Shown here: in pieces, positions 1 to 8,288 of the stretch
Numbering within the stretch: position 1 is the first letter of the stretch
How the letters are laid out: each line of letters starts with the position of its first letter
DNA from: Intestinibacter bartlettii
Lineage (GTDB): Bacteria; Bacillota; Clostridia; Peptostreptococcales; Peptostreptococcaceae
Reading direction: 5' to 3'
Assembly: GCA_025148965.1 (NCBI GenBank)
Contig: CP102273.1
Location: forward strand, 2,046,001 to 2,110,000
Length of the DNA stretch: 64,000 nt
The notes under the pieces: model-generated
Told to the model about the DNA's origin: nothing
The model's input: the letters and a program-made list of their open reading frames with translations, nothing else
Database searches by the model: none
Translations under genes and position numbers: made by a program

Positions 1-262
1 CATCAAAATATTCGCTAATTACATAATATGTAGATTCATAGCTAATAACATCTAAAATATTTGCTATATATTTTGAATCTAAGTTTAAAATCATTGTAGA
101 TTCATCAATCAAATTTGGTATAAAACTATCCTTTATATTTTTATTTTGCTCTAACTTTTTTAAAAATACATATGAATTAGTTTCTATATCTTTTACTTTA
201 TAAAATTTATCTATTTCTAAATTATCATTATAAACCTCATATCTATCGTCTATAATTAACAC
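1..262 (-). CDS. Protein-kinase-like protein, N-terminal part only
   Basis: The frame is open from a GTG at 260-262, with a GGGAG ribosome-binding site just upstream, to the left edge, so only about 87 codons are visible. The visible part looks like the N-lobe of a Hanks-type Ser/Thr kinase: a beta-strand pair, a FLKKL segment where the ATP-binding lysine would lie, a helix ending in LIDEST, a segment LDSKYIANILDVI, then TYYVISEYFD at the hinge. A typical glycine-rich loop is not obvious, so it may be a divergent kinase or pseudokinase. The catalytic HRD and DFG motifs would lie outside the window. The kinase call is inference from pattern only. Confidence 0.5.
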   Translation of the reverse strand, partial: MLIIDDRYEVYNDNLEIDKFYKVKDIETNSYVFLKKLEQNKNIKDSFIPNLIDESTMILNLDSKYIANILDVISYESTYYVISEYFD

Positions 263-364
263 GTAATCTCCCTCTTTCCAAATAACTTCAACATATTATA
301 TCATAAAAATTTGAATCTAAATAATCTTTATATGAAACTTAAGATTTTTTTAATGAATAAATTT

Positions 365-393
365 AAAAAAGACAAACTCAAACTGAGTTTGCC
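365..393 (-). terminator. Intrinsic terminator after the VanW-family gene
   Basis: On the minus strand a 9-bp stem (371-379 with 385-393) and a 5-base loop are followed by a T run, 12 bases past the stop codon of the gene at 405-1655. Confidence 0.85.
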
Positions 394-404
394 TTATTAT
401 AATC

Positions 405-1655
405 TTATTCTTGATATACAGCTGTATAAATGTGTTTAGTTTCTGATTTTCCATTTTTAGTTATTGTTCTATAAGTTTTTGCACCTGGCAATCCATTATA
501 TATAAAGTTGTCAGTTTTTATACTAACTGAAACTTTATCTTGAGAGCTTCCATATATTTTTACACTAGCTTGTCCGCCTCCTGCATATGCAGATATATAT
601 ACTGGATGATTAAAGTTATTTGTAAATTTAAAATCACTATCACTATCGTTTACCATAGCATCTCTTCCCCTAGGAACATATGATGATGTTTTACTATGAT
701 TACGAACTTGCGTTATATCAAGCCCTGATAATAAAGCTGCATTAAATAAAGTAGTTGAGCCTTGGCAAACACCACCACCTGGTGCATCTTGGTATGTTCC
801 AGATACTATAACAGATGCATTTTGGAACCCATTGCTAATTGTTCTTGGACCTGTAGCTTTGTTATATGAGAAAGTTTCTCCTGGCATTACTACTGTACTA
901 CATCTTTTTAATGCTAATGCTATATTATAAGATCTTCCATATATAGATGAATTAAAAGTAGTTGAGTATCCTGCAAGTACACTATCTATACTTTTTAAAT
1001 CTTCTGTTTTTATTTTTGGTTGTGTAACATCAACTTTTAAAGCTATAGTTTCGTAATTTTTGTCTTTATAAGCTTTTTCAATTAATTTTTTATTTTCTTT
1101 ATCATCACATTTAAGACCTGTTTGTGATTCTTTTACATAAATCCCAGATGTAACTGAAATAGATGCATCTACAGATGACTTATTTATTTGTTTTGATATA
1201 CTACTTATTTTTTTGTCTAATTTATCTTCATCATATGATACCTTTATGCTAAAATCATGCCCTTTAAATTTTGTACTTATATAAGTCACTATATTTGAGA
1301 AATATGAATTTTCTCTAGTTAAATTATATGCACTATCTACTACATCTTTAGTGTCGTATGATAAGTCCACCTGATTTGGCTCTATAGTGTAATATTCATT
1401 ATTATAAGATAAATTAACTTTCTTAGTAGGATATTTTGCATCAATAGTTTCAAGTGCTTCTTGTTTTGTCATATTTGATACATTTACATCCTCTATATAA
1501 ATGTTTTGAGCAATTTTTCCATTATATAAATTCTTTGATGTGAAATAATTTAAAATACCAACAAAAACAATAATTATTACAATCAAAATTATAAGTATAA
1601 TATTCCTTTTACTTTTAAAATCACCCTTTTGTTTTACGGCTGTGTCTTCGCTCAT
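405..1655 (-). CDS. VanW-family membrane-anchored surface protein
   Basis: A short charged N-terminus is followed by one transmembrane segment at about residues 18-40. Residues about 60-190 resemble a peptidoglycan-binding_4 type domain. A VanW domain follows at about 225-370 with the typical YGRSYNIALAL, PGETFSYN and GGGVCQGSTTLFNAALLSGL motifs, and a short C-terminal beta-rich tail. VanW proteins are common surface proteins in clostridia; their molecular role is unknown. The G5 domain often found after VanW is absent. The protein (416 aa) should face the outside of the cell. It stands alone with its own terminator, and the ATG start is supported by GGGG upstream. Confidence 0.85.
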   Translation of the reverse strand: MSEDTAVKQKGDFKSKRNIILIILIVIIIVFVGILNYFTSKNLYNGKIAQNIYIEDVNVSNMTKQEALETIDAKYPTKKVNLSYNNEYYTIEPNQVDLSYDTKDVVDSAYNLTRENSYFSNIVTYISTKFKGHDFSIKVSYDEDKLDKKISSISKQINKSSVDASISVTSGIYVKESQTGLKCDDKENKKLIEKAYKDKNYETIALKVDVTQPKIKTEDLKSIDSVLAGYSTTFNSSIYGRSYNIALALKRCSTVVMPGETFSYNKATGPRTISNGFQNASVIVSGTYQDAPGGGVCQGSTTLFNAALLSGLDITQVRNHSKTSSYVPRGRDAMVNDSDSDFKFTNNFNHPVYISAYAGGGQASVKIYGSSQDKVSVSIKTDNFIYNGLPGAKTYRTITKNGKSETKHIYTAVYQE

Positions 1656-1776
1656 TTTTTCACCCCATTTCTATGTACTATTAGATTATATTTTAATTAT
1701 CAAATTAAAACAATCAAAATTTTGTAAATGTAACTATATTGTTACTAAAATTTTATATTTTTTACTTCAAAAAAAT

Positions 1777-1805
1777 AAAACCTATCTTTAATTATAATAG
1801 GTTTT
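1777..1805 (-). terminator. Intrinsic terminator after the small gene at 1842-2006
   Basis: Arms 1777-1785 and 1797-1805 pair over 9 bp; on the minus strand the stem is followed by a T-rich tract. Confidence 0.75.
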
Positions 1806-1841
1806 TATATTTTATTTTATATTTTTTAATTTCTTCTTTTT

Positions 1842-2006
1842 TTAATTTCTTCTTTCTTTTTTTATGCCTTTAATTTTCCCCGCACTTCCTACAAAGACAA
1901 ATCCAAATCTATTATATATCTCATTTAATTGCATTAGTGTAACTTCACCTTTTTGCAAATTTAAAAATGTTATCTCTTCTAATTTTCTTTCGTAAATTAC
2001 AGTCAC
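1842..2006 (-). CDS. Small hypothetical protein (54 aa)
   Basis: The best start is GTG at 2004-2006, seven bases or so after AGGGGTGAT; an upstream ATG at 2039 gives a longer frame but has no ribosome-binding site. The protein has no membrane segment. It begins with an alternating TVIYERKLEEITFL strand, has a central helix and ends in a basic tail rich in Lys and Arg. No family was recognised. The good ribosome-binding site and own terminator argue that it is expressed. Confidence 0.55.
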   Translation of the reverse strand: MTVIYERKLEEITFLNLQKGEVTLMQLNEIYNRFGFVFVGSAGKIKGIKKERRN

Positions 2007-2272
2007 TTTAATCACCCCTAAAATTAAACTTTTATACATGATATTAATTTATGTTCAAAAATATTACTATTATTTTCGAGCCAAACACGTGTTCTATAAA
2101 CTCATTATACACCAAACATCTGTTCGTTTTCAACTGTTTTTTAATTTTTAATATTTAATTTATTATTATAAACTTTTATGTGCTTTTATAGACTTTTTAT
2201 AATTTTAATACTACAATTTATATATAGTTTACTAATATAATATTTAATTTGAATGAGTTAGGGGGAATACAA

Positions 2273-2527
2273 ATGAAAAGAGTTGCTGTTATTAGTGCAA
2301 TACTTGAAGAGCCTGATATATGCCAAAAACAATTTAACGACATAATATCTAAATACAAACATATTATTAAAGGTAGAATGGGTATTCCATGTGAAGTTGA
2401 AAACATTTCAGTTATAAGTATTGTAGTTGTAGGTGAATTAGATTTGATAAATAGTTTAACTGGGAAACTTGGGAAAATACCTTCTGTTCTTGTTAAAACA
2501 AGCATTTCTAAAAAAGAAGTCGAATAG
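2273..2527 (+). CDS. TM1266-type iron-only hydrogenase system regulator
   Basis: The 84-residue protein starts at the ATG at 2273 behind GGGGG; the upstream TTG in the same frame lies before that ribosome-binding site. The sequence matches the small alpha/beta ACT-like family found next to [FeFe]-hydrogenase maturation genes: KRVAVISAILEEPD at the N-terminus, then HIIKGRMGIP and a VISIVVVGELDLINSLTGKLG strand-helix. This family is thought to be a regulator, possibly NikR-like in fold. No hydrogenase gene lies in the window, so the link to hydrogenase rests on family knowledge only. It stands alone and divergent from the upstream small gene. Confidence 0.8.
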   Translation: MKRVAVISAILEEPDICQKQFNDIISKYKHIIKGRMGIPCEVENISVISIVVVGELDLINSLTGKLGKIPSVLVKTSISKKEVE

Positions 2528-2680
2528 ATAATCTTAAAAAATATTCATCATAAAACAATTAATTTACTTACTATTAATTTTCTTAATTATCAATAAATTT
2601 TTAATATTTGACCTTTTTTACTATATTTTTCCAAAAAAATATAGTATTATATAAAAAAGGGGATATAAGGGGGCAGCGAG

Positions 2681-3247
2681 ATGAGAAACTCTAATGCGAA
2701 TAATACAATACTCTTCATCGAAAAGAAAAAGGAGTTTGAAAATAACAGAGATAATCATAATTCCAAAGATAATAAGATAGTAATAAAGGATAAGAATGCT
2801 AAAATTATCTCATTATCAACTTATAAACGACTAAAATTTAAAAGACATCATATTATTAATAAAGGGGAAAAACATTTAAATATTGATAAAGTCAAAAAAA
2901 GAGTTTTTTTAATTGTAATTTTAGCGTTATTTTTGTTGATATTTGCGACTACAGTTATGAGACAAAGATCATATAGTTCAGTTCCTTCTAATACATTTAT
3001 AGCCCAAAATACTAAGATAAATACAACTGAATCTTTAACTTATAAATCAATTGTAACAAGGGTTGTAAATAAATATACGAATAGTAGCTATAAAGTATAT
3101 GTTTCTAACTTACATCAAAATGGCAATTTGGTATATGCTCAAGGGTATTTTGATGTTCCCAAAGAAGGAAATGTACATTACGATTTAATATTAAAAAATG
3201 ATTCTCCAACATCTTTAATAATAAACGGAAATGAATATGTAAAATAA
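2681..3247 (+). CDS. Single-pass membrane protein of unknown function
   Basis: The first 85 residues are highly polar and basic, probably cytoplasmic. A transmembrane helix follows at about residues 88-108 (VFLIVILALFLLIFATTV), then an external domain of about 80 residues with a beta-rich pattern (YKVYVSNLHQNGNLVYAQGYFD). There is no recognised family. The AAGGGGG element upstream of the ATG and a strong downstream terminator mark it as a real single-gene transcript. The order of polar cytoplasmic tail, one helix and small outer domain recalls anti-sigma or sporulation membrane proteins, but nothing proves this. Confidence 0.7.
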   Translation: MRNSNANNTILFIEKKKEFENNRDNHNSKDNKIVIKDKNAKIISLSTYKRLKFKRHHIINKGEKHLNIDKVKKRVFLIVILALFLLIFATTVMRQRSYSSVPSNTFIAQNTKINTTESLTYKSIVTRVVNKYTNSSYKVYVSNLHQNGNLVYAQGYFDVPKEGNVHYDLILKNDSPTSLIINGNEYVK

Positions 3248-3260
3248 TTTATTATAGAAT

Positions 3261-3300
3261 AATAGACCCAATAAATATTTATTGGGTCTATTATTTTTTT
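3261..3300 (+). terminator. Intrinsic terminator after the gene at 2681-3247
   Basis: A 12-bp perfect stem (3261-3272 with 3281-3292) is followed by a run of T on the plus strand. Confidence 0.9.
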
Positions 3301-3311
3301 AATAGTATAAG

Positions 3312-3509
3312 TTATTTTTTTATGTTATCTTTTACTGCTTTTCCTACATTTTTACCAGTTTGTATAGTTTCTTTAGCAACAGATCCTACTCCTCCAATCA
3401 CATCTTTACCTATAGTTCCTACCCCGTTTATTAATTCCTTGCCAACAGAGCCTACTCCATTTATTAATTCTTTACCAACATCTGTCACAGGTTTTGTAAT
3501 CTTACTCAT
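3312..3509 (-). CDS. Small repeat protein with glycine-rich amphipathic motif (65 aa)
   Basis: The protein consists largely of repeats of about 11-13 residues: VGKELINGVGS twice, then related IGKDVIGGVGS and VAKETIQ units, ending in a basic KKs tail. Glycine and valine recur with spacing that would give an amphipathic or glycine-zipper helix. The ATG at 3507-3509 is preferred, with GGGAG 12 bases upstream; a TTG at 3521 is too close to that site. No family was recognised. Possible roles are a membrane- or surface-associated peptide or a structural (spore or phasin-like) protein, but this is a guess. Confidence 0.65.
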   Translation of the reverse strand: MSKITKPVTDVGKELINGVGSVGKELINGVGTIGKDVIGGVGSVAKETIQTGKNVGKAVKDNIKK

Positions 3510-3603
3510 AATATATGTCAACTCCCTTATATATAATTTGATTAAAAGTATTTTATATATATTATGATTATCAGTAGAATTTAGTTACTTAATTTACGAC
3601 AAA

Positions 3604-4533
3604 TTATAGCATATTTATTGCATAATCTAAATTCATCATATTCTTTTCATATAGGCCATAACCCATAAAAGACGATTTTGCAATTTTTATATCTGCAATT
3701 TTTGATATTTCTTCATATTGTTTTGAATTTTTTATTCCTATTAATATATTTTTTAAGTTGTTATTTTCATTACTTTGGTTTCCAAATATATATACTATTT
3801 CTATTTTGTCAGAAAATCCTATTTTTAACTCTTCATATGGATATAAAAGACCTAATATAGTTTTAGCTTTATATATTTCCTTTAAATCGTCTTTTAAAAG
3901 GCTTAGACTCTTTTCATCGTATAAAAACTCTATCATATTATTTAAATCGCTTAAAACTTCTTCTAGTGTCTTTAAATGCTTATCTCCATAATACATTTTA
4001 AATAGTGCTAAGTCTAGATTTTCAGAATTATCGTTATCTACTGCCCATTTAACACCTATCATATCGAATAAGTAATTATTTAGACATCCTCTGTATTCTA
4101 TATCACCTATAAAATAATCGCTTTCCTTTCCTATGAGTCCATAATTATTTTCTTTGGCAACAATATGTTTATATTCCCTTTCTCCACCATCAGGCATTTC
4201 AACTTTCATCCATAAATCCATTTGTTGTTTTATTTTAGGTATATAGTCTATTAATTTATTTGCTTTTGATAAGTTATCAATTCTAGGTATACATTCAACT
4301 ACTACACTTTGATTATTTTCTGTTTTTATGTAATTCTTATCAAAATAACCATTATATTGATTTTCTCCTACTTCTTTTATTTTTAAAAGGCTACCACCTC
4401 TATAATAAATATTTATACCATCTTTTCTAATCTCCATGGCTAAGGTAGTATCCGATTTTACATATTTTAAGATATTTCTTAAAACTCCATTTTCTAAATC
4501 ATTAATAAAATTATTTGATATTATCCTTTTCAT
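3604..4533 (-). CDS. Conserved hypothetical protein (309 aa)
   Basis: The start is the ATG at 4531-4533, behind AAAGGGGTGATT. There is no signal peptide or membrane helix. Residues about 10-60 contain LRNILKYVKSDTTLAMEIR followed by INIYYRGGSLLKIKE, a pattern reminding of the PD-(D/E)XK-like region of uncharacterised clostridial proteins, but the nuclease motif is not convincing. The middle (about 140-230) is helical. The product is probably cytoplasmic; the function is unknown and the gene stands alone. Confidence 0.6.
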   Translation of the reverse strand: MKRIISNNFINDLENGVLRNILKYVKSDTTLAMEIRKDGINIYYRGGSLLKIKEVGENQYNGYFDKNYIKTENNQSVVVECIPRIDNLSKANKLIDYIPKIKQQMDLWMKVEMPDGGEREYKHIVAKENNYGLIGKESDYFIGDIEYRGCLNNYLFDMIGVKWAVDNDNSENLDLALFKMYYGDKHLKTLEEVLSDLNNMIEFLYDEKSLSLLKDDLKEIYKAKTILGLLYPYEELKIGFSDKIEIVYIFGNQSNENNNLKNILIGIKNSKQYEEISKIADIKIAKSSFMGYGLYEKNMMNLDYAINML

Positions 4534-4636
4534 AAAATCACCCCTTTGTATACATAGGAACAAGTAGTATATTTACTATATATCTATATTTTATCACAAT
4601 TTGATAAATTTATTTTATTTTTTAATAAAACACCAA

Positions 4637-4664
4637 AAAGACGTGCTATAAAGCACGCCTTTTA
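4637..4664 (-). terminator. Intrinsic terminator after the SH3b-3D gene
   Basis: GGCGTGCT and AGCACGTC pair around a short loop and are followed by TTTTT on the minus strand, 18 bases past the stop of the gene at 4682. Confidence 0.85.
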
Positions 4665-4681
4665 TATTAAATCATTGTATA

Positions 4682-5269
4682 CTATTTTAGTATTTGTATA
4701 GTTATGTTTCTAGAACCCCATCTATTACATTGAGCTTCACTTGGCATATAAATATCTATTATTTTTCCTTTTATTCCGCCACCACAATCTTCTGCAACAA
4801 ATACTCTGTCTAATTCTTTTATATAAACTTTTGTTCTATATGGTATTACTTTTGGATCAACTGCTATAACACCATATCTAAGTTTTGTTCCTAAAGCTGT
4901 ATGAGTACCACTTGAATAAGCAACTGCTCTAACTTTAAGTGATTTTTTAACTTTGTAGCCTTTTATGCTATTTGAGCTTTCTTCTCCTGAAGAATAAGAT
5001 GATTTAGATACATATTTTTTACTAACCCAACCGTATTTTCCATTGAATTTTATTTTGTACCATCCATTTTTAGTTGTATATAAATTAACTTTTTTGCCTT
5101 TAGATAACTTACCTATTTTTCTATATTTTGTAGAAGCTCCTGTTCTAACATTTACAGTTGCAGTTGTTTTTCCTGTTCCGCAACTTGCTGCTTGTGCTGG
5201 AGTTGTTACTCCTAACGTAATCATAATTGCTCCTAGAATAGCTACTGTTTTTGTAAATTTTTTAAACAT
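4682..5269 (-). CDS. Secreted SH3b and 3D-domain cell-wall protein
   Basis: A signal peptide ending near AQAA (residue 27) is followed by a bacterial SH3 domain at about 30-90 (TVNVRTGASTKYRKIG, NGWYKIKFNGKYGWVSKKYV). A serine-rich linker leads to a C-terminal 3D domain at about 108-194. The 3D aspartates are visible in AVDPKVIPYRTKVYI, AEDCGGGIKG and IDIYM. 3D domains have the double-psi barrel fold of MltA-type lytic transglycosylases and of Rpf/Sps proteins; the family acts on peptidoglycan. Here the SH3 domain would bind the wall. A long leader of about 130 bases lies upstream, with WalR-like boxes that fit a wall hydrolase. Confidence 0.9.
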   Translation of the reverse strand: MFKKFTKTVAILGAIMITLGVTTPAQAASCGTGKTTATVNVRTGASTKYRKIGKLSKGKKVNLYTTKNGWYKIKFNGKYGWVSKKYVSKSSYSSGEESSNSIKGYKVKKSLKVRAVAYSSGTHTALGTKLRYGVIAVDPKVIPYRTKVYIKELDRVFVAEDCGGGIKGKIIDIYMPSEAQCNRWGSRNITIQILK

Positions 5270-5468
5270 AAATTCCCCCCTAGATTTTAACTTACTTAGA
5301 AAGCCTATATTTAAATAGCAAATTCTTTTATATTTAAATATTGAATTTAGACCTTCTAGAAATAGATTTAAGTAATTTCTATATTCTTAAAATTTTGTTT
5401 TTATTTACCTTGTGATACTTATATAATATTACATTTTAGTAACTTTTAAAACCCTTTTTTAGAAAAAA

Positions 5469-5485
5469 GTTACATCGTTGTTACT
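5469..5485 (-). promoter_or_regulatory. WalR-like direct repeat upstream of the wall-hydrolase gene
   Basis: On the minus strand this reads AGTAAC-N5-TGTAAC, one mismatch from the WalR/YycF consensus TGTWAH-N5-TGTWAH. It lies about 200 bases before the SH3b-3D start and some 30 bases before a TAATATTATA-type -10 region. Assignment rests on consensus match alone. Confidence 0.4.
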
Positions 5486-5560
5486 TTTTTGCTTTTAGTT
5501 TTAAAAGAAACTAATCCATTCAACAGTAGCATTTTCAATAGGATTATCGTTTTCTCAATT

Positions 5561-5577
5561 TGTAATTATTTTGTAAT
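5561..5577 (+). promoter_or_regulatory. Perfect WalR-type direct repeat in the intergenic region
   Basis: TGTAAT-TATTT-TGTAAT fits the WalR box exactly on the plus strand. It lies in the 370-base stretch 5270-5639 between the xdh block and the wall-hydrolase gene. The rest of that stretch is T-rich with no gene seen. In such AT-rich DNA chance matches are possible. Confidence 0.35.
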
Positions 5578-5639
5578 TTTTTTTTGTAAATTTTTTTTAA
5601 TTTTTTTCATGTTTTTTCTTTTTTGATGCATATTTTTGA

Positions 5640-6686
5640 TTAAATTGCCTCTATTAACACGGTCATTTTTCCCCCACAAACCATACCTTCTTCTTCAGCA
5701 ATTTCTCCAGTCATATCTATTGTTTCTATTTTTAAATTTTTACTACCAGCCATCAAAGCTGCATCTTTAATTATTTTTGCCTCTGCACATCCACCACCAA
5801 TTGTCCCTATAATCTTTCCACTATCGTATACTATCATTTTACTTCCTGCTTTTCGTGGAGTAGATCCTTTTGTAGAGATAACTGTTACAAGACTCATTTT
5901 TTCATTTTGTGATTTTGCCAAAGCTTCTAATACATCTTTATTTAATTCACATGAATTGCTGACTTTTATAGGTTCATTTTTTACAGCCAATTTTCCAATT
6001 CTTTTAACACTTATAATTTCTGCAAGTATTGATATTGCTATTTCTTCAGGAGTTACTGCCCCTATATTAAGTCCAATTGGAGAATATATATTTTCAATTT
6101 TTTCTTTTGAATATCCCTCTTCAATTAATTCCTCTTTCATGATTTTAACTCTTCTTTTTGAACCAATCATTCCAATATAATTTAATTCATCTAAAGATAA
6201 AATTTTCTCTAAACAAAACTTATCATGTTTATGACCTCTAGTAACTATTACAACATAGTCCTCTTCATGTATATCTAAAATTTCAAAAGCATTTTCAAAA
6301 GTATTGCAAATCACTTGTATATCATCTCCAAATTTTTCCTTGTTTGCAAAATACGGTCTGTCATCGACTACAATTGTATTAAACCCTACTTTTGATGCAA
6401 AATGACATAAATGATATCCAACATGTCCTGCTCCGAATACAATAAGCCTATGCTCCCTTTTAAAAACTTCTGCAAGTACACTTTCTTCGTCGTTTATTTT
6501 AATATTTGCTATTAAATTTTTTTCCTTCGCCTTATTTACATATTCTAAGTTTTTTCCTTCTAATTCTTCTAAATTATATATATTTTTTTCGACTTTTTTT
6601 GTTTCTAAATTATACTTTGTTATAAGTGCTACTTCCTCGCCCTTATTTAAATCTTCTAATAATGTTTTGTATATTTCTGTGCCCAT
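5640..6686 (-). CDS. XdhC/CoxI-family molybdenum hydroxylase maturation protein
   Basis: XdhC proteins bind molybdenum cofactor and help insert the terminal sulfur or selenium into molybdenum hydroxylases. Residues about 75-225 form the Rossmann part (RLIVFGAGHVGYHL, VVDDRPYFA, VIVTRGHKHD, YIGMIGSKRR, NIGAVTPEEIAISI). The CoxI part, with SLVTVISTKGSTPRKAGSKM, IIGTIGGGCAE and GMVCGGKM, lies after it at about 260-346. This is the reverse of the usual order, with only a short CoxI-like stub at the N-terminus. It is the last gene of the block, ten bases after yqeB, so co-transcribed with the hydroxylase. The start ATG has AAAGGTGATAAA upstream. Confidence 0.88.
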   Translation of the reverse strand: MGTEIYKTLLEDLNKGEEVALITKYNLETKKVEKNIYNLEELEGKNLEYVNKAKEKNLIANIKINDEESVLAEVFKREHRLIVFGAGHVGYHLCHFASKVGFNTIVVDDRPYFANKEKFGDDIQVICNTFENAFEILDIHEEDYVVIVTRGHKHDKFCLEKILSLDELNYIGMIGSKRRVKIMKEELIEEGYSKEKIENIYSPIGLNIGAVTPEEIAISILAEIISVKRIGKLAVKNEPIKVSNSCELNKDVLEALAKSQNEKMSLVTVISTKGSTPRKAGSKMIVYDSGKIIGTIGGGCAEAKIIKDAALMAGSKNLKIETIDMTGEIAEEEGMVCGGKMTVLIEAI

Positions 6687-6696
6687 TTTATCACCT

Positions 6697-7512
6697 TTAC
6701 TGAAATATTTTTATATTCTTTATAAAACACATATTTAATAGCGCTTCTAAAACCCCGCCACCTATACATCTAGCTTTATCTGAAATTTTATAACAGTTTT
6801 GTAATTCTTCTTTTCTTGGATCTATATCTGCAATTTTAAGACCTTTTTTAACATATGTTTTATCATATATTATTCCTCTTAAAATTCCACTTAAAGATGC
6901 ATATACATTTTCACTTCCTACCTTTGCTATAATTTGACCTTTTTCAACATAATCTGCAATATGACTTATATTATTTATAACTCCTTCTGCCGGTGAGTGT
7001 ATCACTCTTTCTTTGGAATATCCCTTTATATCTCCTGGTATTCCCGTGTTTTTTGCTGCATAGCCTTCGTATATAATTCTACCTAAATTATGCCCTCTTT
7101 TTGTTTCAATTACTGCATCTACATCTTTTCCTGCATAAAATCCAGGCCCTAAAGCAATTGTAATAGGAGCCATATTTTTATTTGTTCCAATATTTTTTTT
7201 CGCTATTATAGCATCTATTAAAGCTATTGGTTTTATTTCATCTAGTATTTCACACTTTTCATCTATAATTAAAGGTACATCTCCATCTTCAAAAATGCGT
7301 TTTATTTCATCTATATTTTTTGCCAATCTACATTTAATTCCTTCAACTTCCATTTCATTTTCAAATACAGCATTACAAAACGACACAGTCCTTCTTATCG
7401 CTGTTGGATGTTCACATTCTAATACTAGTACTTTTATATTACATCTATGTAATTTATGAATAACTCCACTTGCCAAATCGCCTCCACCGCGCACTATTAC
7501 TATATTATCCAT
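6697..7512 (-). CDS. yqeB: YqeB, selenium-dependent molybdenum hydroxylase accessory protein
   Basis: The 271-residue protein begins with a Rossmann-like VRGGGDLASGVIHKL motif and LVLECEHPTAIRRTVSF, both typical of the EF2563/YqeB family. Later come TIALGPGF, ETKRGHNLGRIIY and GDIKGYSKERVIHSPAEGV, and a biotinyl-like DYVEKGQIIAKV segment. YqeB genes accompany molybdenum hydroxylases that carry a labile selenium ligand, along with SelD-dependent selenium delivery. The exact reaction is not settled. Its presence is the main evidence that the neighbouring hydroxylase uses selenium. Confidence 0.9.
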   Translation of the reverse strand: MDNIVIVRGGGDLASGVIHKLHRCNIKVLVLECEHPTAIRRTVSFCNAVFENEMEVEGIKCRLAKNIDEIKRIFEDGDVPLIIDEKCEILDEIKPIALIDAIIAKKNIGTNKNMAPITIALGPGFYAGKDVDAVIETKRGHNLGRIIYEGYAAKNTGIPGDIKGYSKERVIHSPAEGVINNISHIADYVEKGQIIAKVGSENVYASLSGILRGIIYDKTYVKKGLKIADIDPRKEELQNCYKISDKARCIGGGVLEALLNMCFIKNIKIFQ

Positions 7513-7530
7513 AATTATATCTCTCCTATT

Positions 7531-8268
7531 TTATCTATAACTTGTAAAAACAACATCTATATTAGATTTTTCACATAAATTTGCTATGTTCTTACATAAT
7601 TCTAGATTTTCTTCTTTATCTACTTTATTTATTATTACTTTATATTTGCAATTCACATTTTTTTTAAGTCCATTTTCATGTTGAGCTATTTCAACTAAAT
7701 CTTTATAATCTATAATTTCATCTAAATCTTTTCTTAATAATTTTGATACTAATTCTGGTCTATGACATATATCTTTTATTTTCTTATTTATACTATCAAA
7801 CCCCATAATACCAATTACTAAGTTTGTTTCTTTTATTATTACAGGTTCATTGTCTTTAGGTGCTTTAAGCGGCAGGTTTTTAGATCCATCTCCTTCTATT
7901 AATATAAAATCTCCAAGTAAAATAATTTTTTTTAACAAATCAAAATCTAAACTTTTTACTTTGTATTCACTTTCCTTCTTTCCTACTTTAATTAGAAAAT
8001 TTTTTTTCAGAATATTTTTAATTCTTTTTATATCGCTATCTTTTTCTATCAATATAAAATCTTTGTCAAATCCCATATGTGTAGTTGTAGTTATAATTGT
8101 TTTTTTATTTAAATTTGAAAATTCTTTTCCAAGTTCAAATATTGTACTTGTCTTCCCACCAGCCCCTACTAATGTTATTATTTTATCTTTTTCTAAATCT
8201 ATATCTAATGCCTGAATTAAATTTTTTTCGTAGCTAATACTTCCTTTTTTATAGGAGTAAATTTTCAT
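7531..8268 (-). CDS. yqeC: YqeC, selenium cofactor accessory GTP/ATP-binding protein
   Basis: A P-loop-like LVGAGGKTSTIFELG lies at about residues 33-47, followed by TTTTHMGFD and FILIEGDGSKNLPLKAP, the hallmark motifs of the YqeC family. NKVDKEE near residue 215 resembles a GTPase NKxD motif. The start is the ATG at 8266-8268 behind AAAGGTGATTTTT. YqeC is found with YqeB in selenium-dependent molybdenum hydroxylase loci and probably acts in making or inserting the selenium ligand. It lies between mocA and yqeB with 18-20 base gaps, so in the same transcript. Confidence 0.87.
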   Translation of the reverse strand: MKIYSYKKGSISYEKNLIQALDIDLEKDKIITLVGAGGKTSTIFELGKEFSNLNKKTIITTTTHMGFDKDFILIEKDSDIKRIKNILKKNFLIKVGKKESEYKVKSLDFDLLKKIILLGDFILIEGDGSKNLPLKAPKDNEPVIIKETNLVIGIMGFDSINKKIKDICHRPELVSKLLRKDLDEIIDYKDLVEIAQHENGLKKNVNCKYKVIINKVDKEENLELCKNIANLCEKSNIDVVFTSYR

Positions 8269-8288
8269 AAAAATCACCTTTGTTTATC

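Noticed and set aside
2218-2505. 95-residue minus-strand frame
   Set aside because: It lies antisense to the TM1266-type regulator, which has clear family motifs and a good ribosome-binding site.
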